A stretch of DNA of 64,000 bases from Bradyrhizobium sp. 138 (GTDB lineage Bacteria; Pseudomonadota; Alphaproteobacteria; Rhizobiales; Xanthobacteraceae): positions 62,001 to 126,000 of the forward strand of contig NZ_JADPKT010000020.1 in NCBI RefSeq assembly GCF_023074075.1, read 5' to 3'. A program made the translations under genes and the position numbers. The notes under the pieces are model-generated. The model saw nothing but the letters and a program-made list of their open reading frames with translations, did no database searches and was not told the DNA's origin. Positions 55,199 through 64,000 of this stretch are shown here, piece by piece; position 1 is the stretch's first letter; each line of letters begins with the position of its first letter.

Positions 55199-55930
55199 AT
55201 GCCCATGAAGAAACTGAAAAGGGCGAGCGCTGCGAAGGCCAAAAAGGGCCGGAAGACCAGCGCCGGCCGATCCAAAGCCACCCCAAAGCGACTGACCAAG
55301 CGTCCGGCGAAGCCGCCGGCGCCCGGCGCGTCGGGCGATGATGGAGCCAGGGATGGCGTAAGGGCGACGATCCGGGGCTTGCGGACCAAGCTCAAGGCGG
55401 CACAGCGCCGGGTCGCGGAACTGGAAGCTGCGGCCGACACCGATTTCCTGCTCGAGATTCCCAACCGGCGCGGCTTCGAGCGCGAGCTCGCGCGCGCCGT
55501 CGCCTACATGAAGCGCTACCGCGCCAGCGGGGCGCTGATCGTGCTCGACGTCGATCGGTTGAAGCCGATCAACGATTCATTCGGTCATGGCGCCGGCGAC
55601 GAGGTGCTCAAGGCGATTGCCGCCACGCTGACGCGGCAGGTCCGTGCCTCCGATGTGGTCGGCCGGCTCGGGGGCGACGAGTTCGCGCTGCTGCTCTGGA
55701 ATCTCAGCGAGACCGACGCCAAGGCGAAGGCGGCCGCCTTTGAGCAGGCGGTCGACGAATTGTCCTTTGTCTTTCGCGGCCAGCACGTGACTGCGGGCGC
55801 CTCCGCAGGGGTCGCGCTGCTGGGGGCGCAGTCCGACGCAAGCCGCGCCCTGGAGGAGGCGGATGCCGCCATGTATGTGCGCAAGGCACACCGGCGGCAC
55901 GAGCCGCGGATCAGGCTGGTCAGCAGCTGA
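55199..55930 (+). CDS. Soluble GGDEF diguanylate cyclase
   Basis: 243 residues from the ATG at 55199; TTG 55166 and ATG 55205 are alternatives. A basic Lys/Arg-rich N-terminus (about 1-50) and a coiled coil (about 55-80, GLRTKLKAAQRRVAELEAA) precede the GGDEF domain (about 85-235). The active site GRLGGDEF lies at 155-162 and an RASD I-site ends five residues before it, so product inhibition by c-di-GMP is expected. No sensor or membrane segment. The third GGDEF protein in the window and the only one without an EAL domain. Confidence 0.92.
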   Translation: MPMKKLKRASAAKAKKGRKTSAGRSKATPKRLTKRPAKPPAPGASGDDGARDGVRATIRGLRTKLKAAQRRVAELEAAADTDFLLEIPNRRGFERELARAVAYMKRYRASGALIVLDVDRLKPINDSFGHGAGDEVLKAIAATLTRQVRASDVVGRLGGDEFALLLWNLSETDAKAKAAAFEQAVDELSFVFRGQHVTAGASAGVALLGAQSDASRALEEADAAMYVRKAHRRHEPRIRLVSS

Positions 55931-55933
55931 CTT

Positions 55934-56185
55934 CTACAGCGTGGCGAGATCTTCGGGCACGTTGCCGAATTTGCGCAACAGCGTGGCGTCGCCGAATTCG
56001 CCGGTCATGGGATCACCGCTGCGGCTGAAGGCGACCGCGCCGATATGGCCTGCACCCCGCGACAAGAGTTCGGCGCGCCGCAACGCGGCCGTCGAACTCT
56101 GGCATTCTTCCGCTGCGCCCGCGACAGGCGAGCCGTCGGCATCGATCAAAAAGGGCATTGCAACGTAATAGGTCACGTCCGACAT
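55934..56185 (-). CDS. Hypothetical small protein (83 aa)
   Basis: 83 residues (MSDVTYYVAMPFLIDADGSP) with a beta-rich N-terminus and a mixed C-terminal half (LLSRGAGHIGAVAFSRSGDP). No membrane segment. Starts with ATG 56185, and its stop lies four bases from the stop of the convergent GGDEF gene. The gene begins a run of small minus-strand genes. I do not recognise a domain. Codon use fits the neighbours. Confidence 0.6.
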   Translation of the reverse strand: MSDVTYYVAMPFLIDADGSPVAGAAEECQSSTAALRRAELLSRGAGHIGAVAFSRSGDPMTGEFGDATLLRKFGNVPEDLATL

Positions 56186-56207
56186 GGCGTTGCTCCAATA
56201 CTAAAAC

Positions 56208-56420
56208 TCAGGCGGCGCTGCTCCGCATCTTGCTGCGTGAAGTCTCCGGAATGCAGCCGGCGGAAATCGCCGCCTGCAATTCCTCCAGCTCGGCTTCCAG
56301 ATATTCGTTGGCCATGATCAGCGCCTTGATGGTGCTGCGCAGATTGCCGTCGCACATTGCGATCGCCTGATCGCAGGCCTGTTCATAATGGCTGTTGTCG
56401 AGAAGGGCGGTTGGCGACAT
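56208..56420 (-). CDS. Hypothetical small helical protein (70 aa)
   Basis: 70 residues (MSPTALLDNSHYEQACDQAI), soluble, helical, acidic in the centre (MANEYLEAELEELQAAISAG). It lies 22 bases upstream of the 83-residue gene on the same strand, so they may form a pair. Two Cys in the N-terminal half. No family recognised. Confidence 0.55.
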   Translation of the reverse strand: MSPTALLDNSHYEQACDQAIAMCDGNLRSTIKALIMANEYLEAELEELQAAISAGCIPETSRSKMRSSAA

Positions 56421-56543
56421 CTGCGTTGTCCTGTTGTCCTTGGGCGTTTCCTGGGGGCGTTGGGGTGCTCAAATGTTCCTATTTTGTTCTTTTCGAGTCA
56501 AGCGGATTCATGTGGCGATCCACTGCACGAAGTGGCGCACGGA

Positions 56544-56750
56544 TCAGGCGATGATGTCCGGGGTAATCTGGTCTTCGATGAACGCGATGCGGTCCCGCAA
56601 CAACAGCTTGCGCTTCTTCAACCGCTGTAGTCGCAACAGGTCGGGGGCGGGCGATTGATGCAGTGCATCGATCGCCGCATCGAGATCTCGGTGTTCCTGC
56701 TGCAACCGGGTGAGCTCGGTTTCGAGCTCACGCTCGTCTTCATTGGTCAT
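56544..56750 (-). CDS. DUF465 / YdcH-like small protein
   Basis: 68 residues, one helical hairpin (LETELTRLQQEHRDLDAAID, LLRLQRLKKRKLLLRDRIAF). The LKKRKLLLRDRI segment is the DUF465 signature. YdcH-type proteins are small cytoplasmic helical proteins of unknown role, frequent in multiple copies in alphaproteobacteria. It is divergent from the other DUF465 gene at 57084, about 330 bases away. Starts ATG 56750. Confidence 0.8.
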   Translation of the reverse strand: MTNEDERELETELTRLQQEHRDLDAAIDALHQSPAPDLLRLQRLKKRKLLLRDRIAFIEDQITPDIIA

Positions 56751-57083
56751 GTCTGCGGTGGCCGAAAACCGATAGGCGTGAGACTTAAGGCTGTGGATGC
56801 CCTGTGGAAATTATCGTCCTTGCGCGGCGTGATCGCAAGCGATCTGCAACCTTCGCTCGCCGATCTCCCGCAAGATATTTCTGCGGGGTGCTTATAGGTG
56901 CCGCGCAAGCGCATTGATATCATGGATTTTTCCCTGTGCGGTTCCTTTACTCACGCTTCGTTACATATGAATTTTCAAAAATGAAGCTGCGACGACGGAT
57001 ACCCATCGACAGAACGAATCGGTGATGTAGACTTCGGTGTCCGGATCGAATCCTGAGGTTCAACCCTACCGAGGAGGTTTCGA
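56751..57083. other. Divergent promoter gap between two DUF465 genes
   Basis: 333 bases without a supported gene. Both DUF465 genes start at its ends, so it should hold two promoters. The segment around 56900-57000 is AT-richer than average. No clear operator or RNA was found. Confidence 0.5.
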
Positions 57084-57263
57084 ATGACAATTCAGGCACA
57101 TCTCGTTGAATTGGAGCGGAAGCACAAACTTCTCGAAAACGAATTGCACGAAGCTCTCGTGCACCTTTCAACAGACGACCTGCAAATTGTTGAGTTGAAG
57201 CGCCGGAAGTTGATGGTCAAGGACCAGATCGAGCGTCTCAGGCAAGGCGACACGCTCCACTAG
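57084..57263 (+). CDS. DUF465 / YdcH-like small protein, second copy (59 aa)
   Basis: Starts ATG 57084 with a strong GAGGAGG ten bases before it and ends TAG 57261-57263. The 59-residue helical hairpin (MTIQAHLVELERKHKLLENE, VELKRRKLMVKDQIERLRQG) matches DUF465 in the LKRRKLMVKDQI segment. It is a paralogue of the gene at 56544-56750. Lower GC (more AAx and TTx codons) than the neighbours. Too short for many callers. Confidence 0.8.
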   Translation: MTIQAHLVELERKHKLLENELHEALVHLSTDDLQIVELKRRKLMVKDQIERLRQGDTLH

Positions 57264-57301
57264 TAACCCCCGTAACAGCGTAGAGTTGATCGTACCCTAT
57301 C

Positions 57302-57337
57302 CCGCAGGGATGAGTGCCTTTGCGCTCATCCCTGCGG
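57302..57337. terminator. Long hairpin between convergent DUF465 and LhgO-like genes
   Basis: Perfect 13-bp arms CCGCAGGGATGAG (57302-57314) and CTCATCCCTGCGG (57325-57337) around a 10-base loop. Outside it ACCCT/AGGGT could extend the pairing. No long T-run. It lies between two convergent genes and can act on both strands. Confidence 0.65.
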
Positions 57338-57371
57338 CAGGGTGCGTACCGTGCAAAGATGTTTGCGCGAT

Positions 57372-58475
57372 TTAGCTGCTTGCGAGCTCGGCGACGTGAT
57401 CGGCGATCGCGAGCGACGACGTCAGTCCCGGGGATTCGATACCGAACAGGTTGACCAGCCCTGCGACGCCGTGATCGCGCGGGCCTTGCATCAGGAAGTC
57501 CTGCGTCGCCACCGCGGGCGGCACGATCTTCGGCCGGATTCCCGAATAGCTCGGCATCAATGCGCCGTCCGGCAGTGTCGGCCAGTATTTGCGGATCGCC
57601 GGATAGAAGCGCTCGGCGCGTGACGGATCGACCTCGTAATTGATCGTCTCGATCCACTCGACGTCGGGGCCGAAGCGCGCTTGTCCCGCCATGTCCAGCG
57701 TCAGGTGCACCCCTAAGCCGCCGGGCTCGGGCACCGGGTAGATCAGGCGCGAGAACGGCGCCTTGGCATTGCAGCTGAAGTAATTTCCCTTGGCGAGATA
57801 GGCCGGCGGAATCCGCTCCAGCGGCATGCCCTCGATGTTGCGGGCCACATGCGTCGCCGACAGCCCCGCGGCGTTGACGAGGAGGCTGCATTGCAGCGTC
57901 ATCGGCGCCTCGCCGCCGGCCTCGATTTCGATGAGGCCGTTCGCCGCCTTGGCGCGGATCAGCGGGGTATGAAACGCGAAGGCCGCGCCCGATGCCTCGG
58001 CTTCGCCGCGCAGCGAAAGCATGTAGGCGTGGCTGTCGATGATGCCCGTTGATGGCGACAGCAGCGCGGCGTCGCAGGCGAGCGCCGGCTCCAGCGCGCG
58101 TGCCGCCTCGCCCGTGAGCAGCTGCATGTCGAGCACGCCATTGGCCTCGGCATGCGCCTTGATCGATTGCAGCTTCGCGGTCTCCTGCGGGCTGGTCGCG
58201 ACGATCAGCTTGCCGCAATTGCTGTGCGGGATGCCGCGCTCGGCACAATAGCGGTAGAGCGCGTGCTTGCCGTCGACGCACATGCGCGCCATCCAGCTCC
58301 CGGCCCGGTAGTAGATGCCGGCATGGATCACCTCACTGTTGCGCGAGGAGGTGATGGTGCCGATCGCCTCGGCCTCCTCGAGCACGATGACTTCGCGCCC
58401 GGCCTGCGCCAGCTTTCGGGCCACCGCGAGCCCGACCACGCCGGCTCCGATGACAACGCAATCGACCCTATCCAT
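57372..58475 (-). CDS. lhgO: FAD-dependent L-2-hydroxyglutarate oxidase-like protein
   Basis: 367 residues, GlcD/DAO-type FAD oxidoreductase. N-terminal nucleotide-binding [20 protein letters not shown] (about 8-27) with the E in [11 protein letters not shown]. The [20 protein letters not shown] motif and [18 protein letters not shown] match LhgO/YgaF-type enzymes that return L-2-hydroxyglutarate to 2-oxoglutarate. The C-terminal [20 protein letters not shown] is also typical. The gene stands alone. The exact substrate is inferred. Confidence 0.82.
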   Translation of the reverse strand: MDRVDCVVIGAGVVGLAVARKLAQAGREVIVLEEAEAIGTITSSRNSEVIHAGIYYRAGSWMARMCVDGKHALYRYCAERGIPHSNCGKLIVATSPQETAKLQSIKAHAEANGVLDMQLLTGEAARALEPALACDAALLSPSTGIIDSHAYMLSLRGEAEASGAAFAFHTPLIRAKAANGLIEIEAGGEAPMTLQCSLLVNAAGLSATHVARNIEGMPLERIPPAYLAKGNYFSCNAKAPFSRLIYPVPEPGGLGVHLTLDMAGQARFGPDVEWIETINYEVDPSRAERFYPAIRKYWPTLPDGALMPSYSGIRPKIVPPAVATQDFLMQGPRDHGVAGLVNLFGIESPGLTSSLAIADHVAELASS

Positions 58476-58677
58476 GGTTGTGCAGGATGTCCGCTGGAAG
58501 CGCCGGTGGCATCAGGCCTGGGAAGAGCGGCGCGGGGCCATTTTCCGTTAAGGAAGAATTTATCATGTCAGGCCAATTGGCGTATTTTACGTCACATTTT
58601 TCTGTTGCGCGTACAGGCGTTTACCCGATCCAAACGCGTGAAGCCAGACAATCCGACGTTGAAATCGCGGGTGGCTG

Positions 58678-61365
58678 ATGGCTGAGAAGAACTGGCACGT
58701 GGGCAGCACGCTTCTGATTGCTGTGCAGGCCGTTGTGTGCCTGGCCGGCACGGTTGCGCCCGCGCGCGCCTTTGCGCTGTCGGACAGCCTCGCCGCGCCG
58801 AGCTATCTCGGCCAGCTGGATCCCAACGTGGTCTGGGAAGTCCTGATCGCGGGCATCGTCGTCTGCGCGTTCCTCGCCGCGATCGTGCTGTGGATCCATT
58901 CCTCGCTGCGCCGGACCAGGCGTTTGCAGTTGCGGCGCAACGCCTTCGTCTCCTCCGCCATGAACAATCTCAATCAGGGCGTAGTGATGACGGATGCGCA
59001 GCGACGCGTCATCTTCTGCAATGACCGCTATCTCGAGATCTACGGGCTGACCCGCTCGGAAGTCTGGGCCAACATGAGCGGCCATGAGCTCCTCGAACTG
59101 CGACGCAAGCGCGGCGTGCTCGGCGTCGCCTCCGACGACGAGTTCTACGAGAAGGCGGCCAGCACCAACGGTCTGATCACGGAACTGCCGGACGGACGGG
59201 CCATCCTGGTGAAATATTTCGTGCTGCCGAACGGCGGCTCGGTGGCGACGCATCTCGACGTCAGCGAGCAGCGCCGGCTGTCGCGACAGCTCGCCTCGAC
59301 CAAGCAGTTCCTCGAAACGGTGCTGGACAATGTGCCGGCCTGCGTGGCCGCGAAGAACATCGAGGACGGCCGCTATATCTTCGCCAACACCGCCTATGAG
59401 CGGTTCTGGGGGTTTTCGCGCGATCATGTCGTGGGCAAGAATGCGCGCGAGCTGTTCGCGTCCGTCTCGGCGGCCACCATCGAGGCGACCGACCAGGCGG
59501 CGCTCAATTCACCGGACGGCCAGTTCCGCAACGAATTCGAGGTCGATCGTGGCGGCGAGCGGCGCATGGTCGCCTCGGTCCGGATCGTGGTCCGCAACGA
59601 GAGCAACAAGCCCGAATTCCTGATGCTGGTGTTCGAGGACATCACGGACCGCCGCTCGCTGTCGAAGGAACTGGAGAGCGCCAAGAAGTTCCTCGATCTG
59701 GTGGTCGACAACATCCCGGTGGCGCTGATCGTCGAGCAGGTCAAGGACGGCCGCTATCTGCTCGCCAATCGCAGCGCGGAGACGATCCTCAACCGCCGGC
59801 GCGAGGAGGCCACGGGCCTCACCGCGTCCGACATCTTCAATCCCAAGGAAGCCAAGCTGATCGTCGCGCGCGACGAGGCCGCGATCAAGAAACGCGGGAT
59901 GATCACCGAGGAGCATCCGATCTCCACCAAGGACGGCCTGCGGCTGTTCCTGACCCGCCGCGCTACCGTGCTGAGCGATGCCGGCGAGCCGCAATATCTG
60001 ATCAAGACCCACGAAGACGTCACCGACCGCCGGCAGACCGAGTCGCGCATGGCGCACATGGCCTATCACGACGGCCTCACCGATTTGCCGAACCGCGCCG
60101 CCTTCCTTCAAGCGCTGACCCAGATGATCGAGGCCTGCGAAGGCACCAGCGAGGAGTTCGCCGTCCTCTGTGTCGACCTCGACGGCCTCAAGGAGGTCAA
60201 CGACGTCTTCGGCCATGCGCTCGGCGACAAGCTCCTGATCGAGGTGGCCCAGCGGCTTCAGGATTCCGCCCGCGGCGGCGTGGTCGCGCGCCTGTCCGGC
60301 GACGAATTCGGCCTCATCATCGACGGCAAGCAGCCGGACGCGGGCCTCGCGCTGGCCCAGCAGCTCGGCGAAGCCGTCGCGAGGGAATTCCAGATCGACG
60401 GTCGGGCTGTCCGCGCCGGCGTCACCACCGGCATGGCGGTCTTCCCGCACAATGGCAGCGACGGCGCCTCGCTGCTCGCCAATGCCGGTGCGGCGCTGTT
60501 CCGCGCCAAGCAGAAGTCCCGCGGCACGATCAGCCTCTACCAGCCCGAGATGGACCAGCAGATCCGCGATCGCCGCGTGCTGCACCAGGATCTGTCGATG
60601 GCGATCAAGAACGGCGAGCTCTCGCTCGCCTTTCAGCCGCAAGGCGCCGCCGGCCAAAGCGTCGCCGAGAGCGAGATCATCGGCTTCGAGGCGCTGGCGC
60701 GCTGGCAGCATCCGGTGCGCGGCCAGGTCTCGCCGGCCGAATTCATCCCAATCGCCGAAGAGAGCGGCCTGATCGTCGAGATGGGCGAGTGGATCCTGCG
60801 CGAGGCCTGCCGCGAGGCGGCGTCCTGGCCGAAGCCGCTCCAGGTCGCGGTCAACCTGTCGCCGGCGCAGTTCATGCACGGCGACGTGGTTGGCCTCGTC
60901 CATTCGATCCTGATCGAGACCGGCCTTGCACCCGGCCGGCTCGAGCTCGAGATCACCGAGGGCGTGCTGATCGAAGATTTCGACCGGGGCCTGGCGCTGC
61001 TGCGCCGCCTGAAGGCGCTCGGCGTGCGGATTTCCATGGACGATTTCGGCAGCGGCTACTCCTCGCTGAGCTATCTCCAGGCGTTCCCGTTCGACAAGAT
61101 CAAGATCGACCGCACCTTCATCATCAATCTCGGCCGCAACCCGCAATCGGCGGCGATCGTTCGCGCGGTGATCGATCTCGGCCACGGCCTCGACATGTCG
61201 ATCATCGCCGAGGGCGTCGAGACGATCGAACAACTCGCCTTCCTGGCCAAGGAGGGCTGTGACGGCGTGCAGGGTTATCTGCTCGGCAAGCCCTCGCCGA
61301 TCGGGAAATATGCCGGCCTCGTCGGCCGCGCCGAAGTCATGGAGCTAGCGCTGAAGACCGGCTAG
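58678..61365 (+). CDS. PAS-GGDEF-EAL c-di-GMP protein, membrane-anchored
   Basis: 895 residues: signal/anchor region and a second membrane segment (about 55-78), three PAS-like domains (about 95-200, 215-330, 335-460), GGDEF domain (about 465-625) and EAL domain (about 640-890). The GGDEF site is SGDEF (540-544): Ser replaces the first Gly. No RxxD I-site lies at the normal position (ARGG instead). The EAL site FEALARW (670-676), ITEGVLI, DDFGSGYSSLSYL and EGVET are intact. Phosphodiesterase activity is therefore more likely than strong cyclase activity, although some SGDEF proteins are active. A repeat B copy begins two bases after the stop. Confidence 0.93.
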   Translation: MAEKNWHVGSTLLIAVQAVVCLAGTVAPARAFALSDSLAAPSYLGQLDPNVVWEVLIAGIVVCAFLAAIVLWIHSSLRRTRRLQLRRNAFVSSAMNNLNQGVVMTDAQRRVIFCNDRYLEIYGLTRSEVWANMSGHELLELRRKRGVLGVASDDEFYEKAASTNGLITELPDGRAILVKYFVLPNGGSVATHLDVSEQRRLSRQLASTKQFLETVLDNVPACVAAKNIEDGRYIFANTAYERFWGFSRDHVVGKNARELFASVSAATIEATDQAALNSPDGQFRNEFEVDRGGERRMVASVRIVVRNESNKPEFLMLVFEDITDRRSLSKELESAKKFLDLVVDNIPVALIVEQVKDGRYLLANRSAETILNRRREEATGLTASDIFNPKEAKLIVARDEAAIKKRGMITEEHPISTKDGLRLFLTRRATVLSDAGEPQYLIKTHEDVTDRRQTESRMAHMAYHDGLTDLPNRAAFLQALTQMIEACEGTSEEFAVLCVDLDGLKEVNDVFGHALGDKLLIEVAQRLQDSARGGVVARLSGDEFGLIIDGKQPDAGLALAQQLGEAVAREFQIDGRAVRAGVTTGMAVFPHNGSDGASLLANAGAALFRAKQKSRGTISLYQPEMDQQIRDRRVLHQDLSMAIKNGELSLAFQPQGAAGQSVAESEIIGFEALARWQHPVRGQVSPAEFIPIAEESGLIVEMGEWILREACREAASWPKPLQVAVNLSPAQFMHGDVVGLVHSILIETGLAPGRLELEITEGVLIEDFDRGLALLRRLKALGVRISMDDFGSGYSSLSYLQAFPFDKIKIDRTFIINLGRNPQSAAIVRAVIDLGHGLDMSIIAEGVETIEQLAFLAKEGCDGVQGYLLGKPSPIGKYAGLVGRAEVMELALKTG

Positions 61366-61366
61366 A

Positions 61367-61466
61367 AGCGTTTTCGAGCGAAGTGGATACCGGTTCGCGT
61401 CAAGAAAACGTGTCAAAACAAGAATCTAGAGCCCCGTTCCGATTTCATCGGAACGGAAATGGCTCT
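61367..61466 (+). repeat. Dispersed repeat B, copy 2, with added palindrome
   Basis: The first 59 bases match 53379-53437. Then comes a palindrome with TAGAGCC / GGCTCTA outer arms and CCGTTCCGAT / ATCGGAACGG inner arms (61426-61466). It starts two bases after the stop of the PAS-GGDEF-EAL gene. The composite form is known for Bradyrhizobium-type intergenic repeats. Confidence 0.88.
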
Positions 61467-61504
61467 AGTGATGATGGGGCGCTTCGCTCCTTCTCGACGG
61501 CTTC

Positions 61505-62983
61505 ATGGCGGACTACGACCTTGCGATCATCGGCGGCGGTCTGAACGGTGTCAGCCTTGCGCGCGATGCGGCGGGCCGCGGCCTGCGGGTTATCCTGTTC
61601 GAGCAGGGCGATCTCGGCGGCGCGGCGTCGTCGGCGACCCCGCGTCTGATCCACGGCGATCTGTCAGTGCTGGAACGTCGCGGCTTCCGGCGGGTGCGCC
61701 GGGCGTTGGCGGAGCGCCGGATCTGGCTCGCCATCGCGCCGCATCTGGTCCGGCCGATGCGCTTCGTGATCCCCGCGCATTCCGAGGAACGTCCGCCATG
61801 GCTGCTGCGTGCCGGCCTGTTCCTCTATGACAGCCTCGCCAGCCGGAGCGGGCTGCCTGGATCGGCGACGCTCGACATCACCCATCATCCGGTCGGCAAC
61901 GCGCTCAAGCGCCCGTTCGGCACGGCCTTCGAATATTCGGACTGCGTCGTCGACGATTCCCGCCTGGTGGTGCTCACCGCGCTCGACGCCGTCGAACGCG
62001 GCGCGGCGATCCGGACCGGGGCGCGCTGCGTGCGCGCCGATCGAACCGATACCTGGCGGCTCGCGGTGGTCGATCGCGGCCATCGCCGCACCATCACGGC
62101 CCGGGCGCTGGCCAACACCACCGGGGCGTGGGCGCCGATGGTCGCGGAGACCGTGCTGCGGCAGCCGCAGCCCACTGTCGCGGCCATGCAGATGAGCCAG
62201 ATCGTCGTGCCCAAGCTGTTCGATTCAGACAACGTCTACGTCTTCCAGAACAGCGATGGCCGACTGATCTTCGCATCCCCCTTCGAGCGCGACTTCACCC
62301 TGATCGGCACGGTCACGCATGATTTCACCGGCGATCCTGCAATCGTCGCGATGCGAGGGGCTGATGTGAGTTATCTCTGCGAGGCGGCCAGCCGCTATTT
62401 CCGTGAGCGCGTCGCCCCGACCGATGTGGTCCGGACGGTCTCCGGCGTCAATCTGGCACCCGCGTCCGCTCGCCGGGGTGACGGCACGACCCTGTTCCAT
62501 GCGCGCCGGCGCAAAGCGCCGTTGCTCACGATGTTCGGCGGCGACGTCACCACCTCGCGTCTGCGCGCCGAGCGGGCGGTGACGAAGCTGACGCCGTTCT
62601 ATCCGATGTCGCCGCCTTGGACCGCCGGCGCAACGCTGCCCGGCGGCGATTTCGCCTGGGACCGCTTCGACACGGAGGTCGACCTTGCGCGCGACCGCTG
62701 GCGGTTTCTTGGGGAGACGGAGGCCCAGCGGCTGGTCGCGGCCTATGGCTCGCGCGTGTCGGTGGTGTTCGGCGAGGCGAAGACGCGCGAAGAACTCGGC
62801 CCAGCCTTCGGCCCCGAACTGACCGGTGCCGAGGTGCGCTATCTCATGACCTGCGAATGGGCGCGTTTTCCGGATGATGTCCTGTGGCGTCGTTCCAAGC
62901 TGGGCCTGACGATGCCGGCGGCGGATCGCGACGCGCTGGCGGTATTCATGGCAAGTGTGAACGATCCATCCCGAACCTGTTGA
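61505..62983 (+). CDS. glpD: FAD-dependent glycerol-3-phosphate dehydrogenase
   Basis: 492 residues. N-terminal FAD site DLAIIGGGLNGVSLARDAAG (about 5-24) with FEQGDLGG. The active-site region is SSATPRLIHGDLSVLE, a variant of the family's SSKLIHGGLRYLE. FYPMSPPWTAG and the C-terminal helical region (about 390-490, YLMTCEWARFPDDVLWRRSK) match the aerobic GlpD class. Membrane-associated oxidation of glycerol 3-phosphate to dihydroxyacetone phosphate. The variant motif and a lone position suggest a divergent paralogue. An ABC ATPase gene follows after 52 bases. Confidence 0.88.
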   Translation: MADYDLAIIGGGLNGVSLARDAAGRGLRVILFEQGDLGGAASSATPRLIHGDLSVLERRGFRRVRRALAERRIWLAIAPHLVRPMRFVIPAHSEERPPWLLRAGLFLYDSLASRSGLPGSATLDITHHPVGNALKRPFGTAFEYSDCVVDDSRLVVLTALDAVERGAAIRTGARCVRADRTDTWRLAVVDRGHRRTITARALANTTGAWAPMVAETVLRQPQPTVAAMQMSQIVVPKLFDSDNVYVFQNSDGRLIFASPFERDFTLIGTVTHDFTGDPAIVAMRGADVSYLCEAASRYFRERVAPTDVVRTVSGVNLAPASARRGDGTTLFHARRRKAPLLTMFGGDVTTSRLRAERAVTKLTPFYPMSPPWTAGATLPGGDFAWDRFDTEVDLARDRWRFLGETEAQRLVAAYGSRVSVVFGEAKTREELGPAFGPELTGAEVRYLMTCEWARFPDDVLWRRSKLGLTMPAADRDALAVFMASVNDPSRTC

Positions 62984-63035
62984 GCAAAGCCTGATCGGCC
63001 GCTAGCGTGCGGCGGAATCGGGGTTGGCAGGGAAC

Positions 63036-64000
<965 letters not shown>

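Overview
The window looks like a chromosomal segment of an alphaproteobacterium of the Bradyrhizobium / Nitrobacteraceae type. The reasons are high GC content with GC-rich third positions, a tol-pal / tilS / ftsH gene order, rhizobial protein families (aa3 oxidase subunit IV, DUF1036, DUF1244, GapR/DUF2312, DUF2231, a split three-gene pnt transhydrogenase), and two families of short dispersed palindromic repeats of the kind common in Bradyrhizobium genomes. Genus is inferred from content only. No tRNA, rRNA, CRISPR array, insertion sequence or prophage was recognised.

Layout. 1-3.3 kb: an edge-truncated fatty acid desaturase (-), a candidate small RNA in its upstream gap, cysE, two overlapping tiny membrane genes and a DUF2231 protein. 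3.3-15.8 kb: an expanded tol-pal region, tolQ-tolR-tolA-tolB, then a membrane GGDEF-EAL protein and a FeeM/autoinducer-synthase-like acyltransferase, then pal-cpoB-tilS-ftsH. 15.9-18.4 kb: two tandemly duplicated RTX-like secreted repeat proteins, duplicated together with their leaders. 18.7-25.1 kb: a putative envelope glycosylation cluster made of two paralogous polytopic GT-C-like proteins, a third polytopic protein, a polyprenyl-phosphate glycosyltransferase and a methyltransferase. 25.4-32.7 kb: orphan Flp pilin, PAP2 phosphatase, TetR regulator, pyruvate kinase with DUF1036, DUF1244, GapR, and a cyclase-TPR protein. 32.7-38.7 kb: a DUF882 peptidase, an L,D-transpeptidase and a sigma-54 response regulator.

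38.8-43.2 kb: oligoendopeptidase F, a sterol-desaturase-like enzyme divergent from its probable TetR regulator with paired operators, an AbrB-Doc toxin-antitoxin pair with a perfect palindrome, and cytochrome oxidase subunit IV. 43.3-51.9 kb: pntAA-pntAB-pntB, a small Cys/His-containing protein, a hydrolase, two cation antiporters, a cupin and two envelope proteins. 52-58.5 kb: rpsU, aqpZ, purE-purK, a diguanylate cyclase, several very small genes including two DUF465 proteins, and an LhgO-like oxidase. 58.7-64 kb: a second PAS-GGDEF-EAL protein, a glpD-like dehydrogenase and the start of a polyamine-type ABC ATPase.

How it fits together. Much of the window serves the cell envelope: the Tol-Pal division complex, peptidoglycan remodelling, secreted beta-solenoid proteins and lipid-linked glycosylation, with cyclic nucleotide signalling added (three GGDEF proteins and one class III cyclase). 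The most unusual points are the insertion of c-di-GMP and acyl-amino-acid-type signalling genes inside tol-pal, the duplicated 32-residue-period RTX proteins beside a GT2/GT-C cluster, and several well-defined operators (10571, 41463, 42263). These are hypotheses from sequence reading only.
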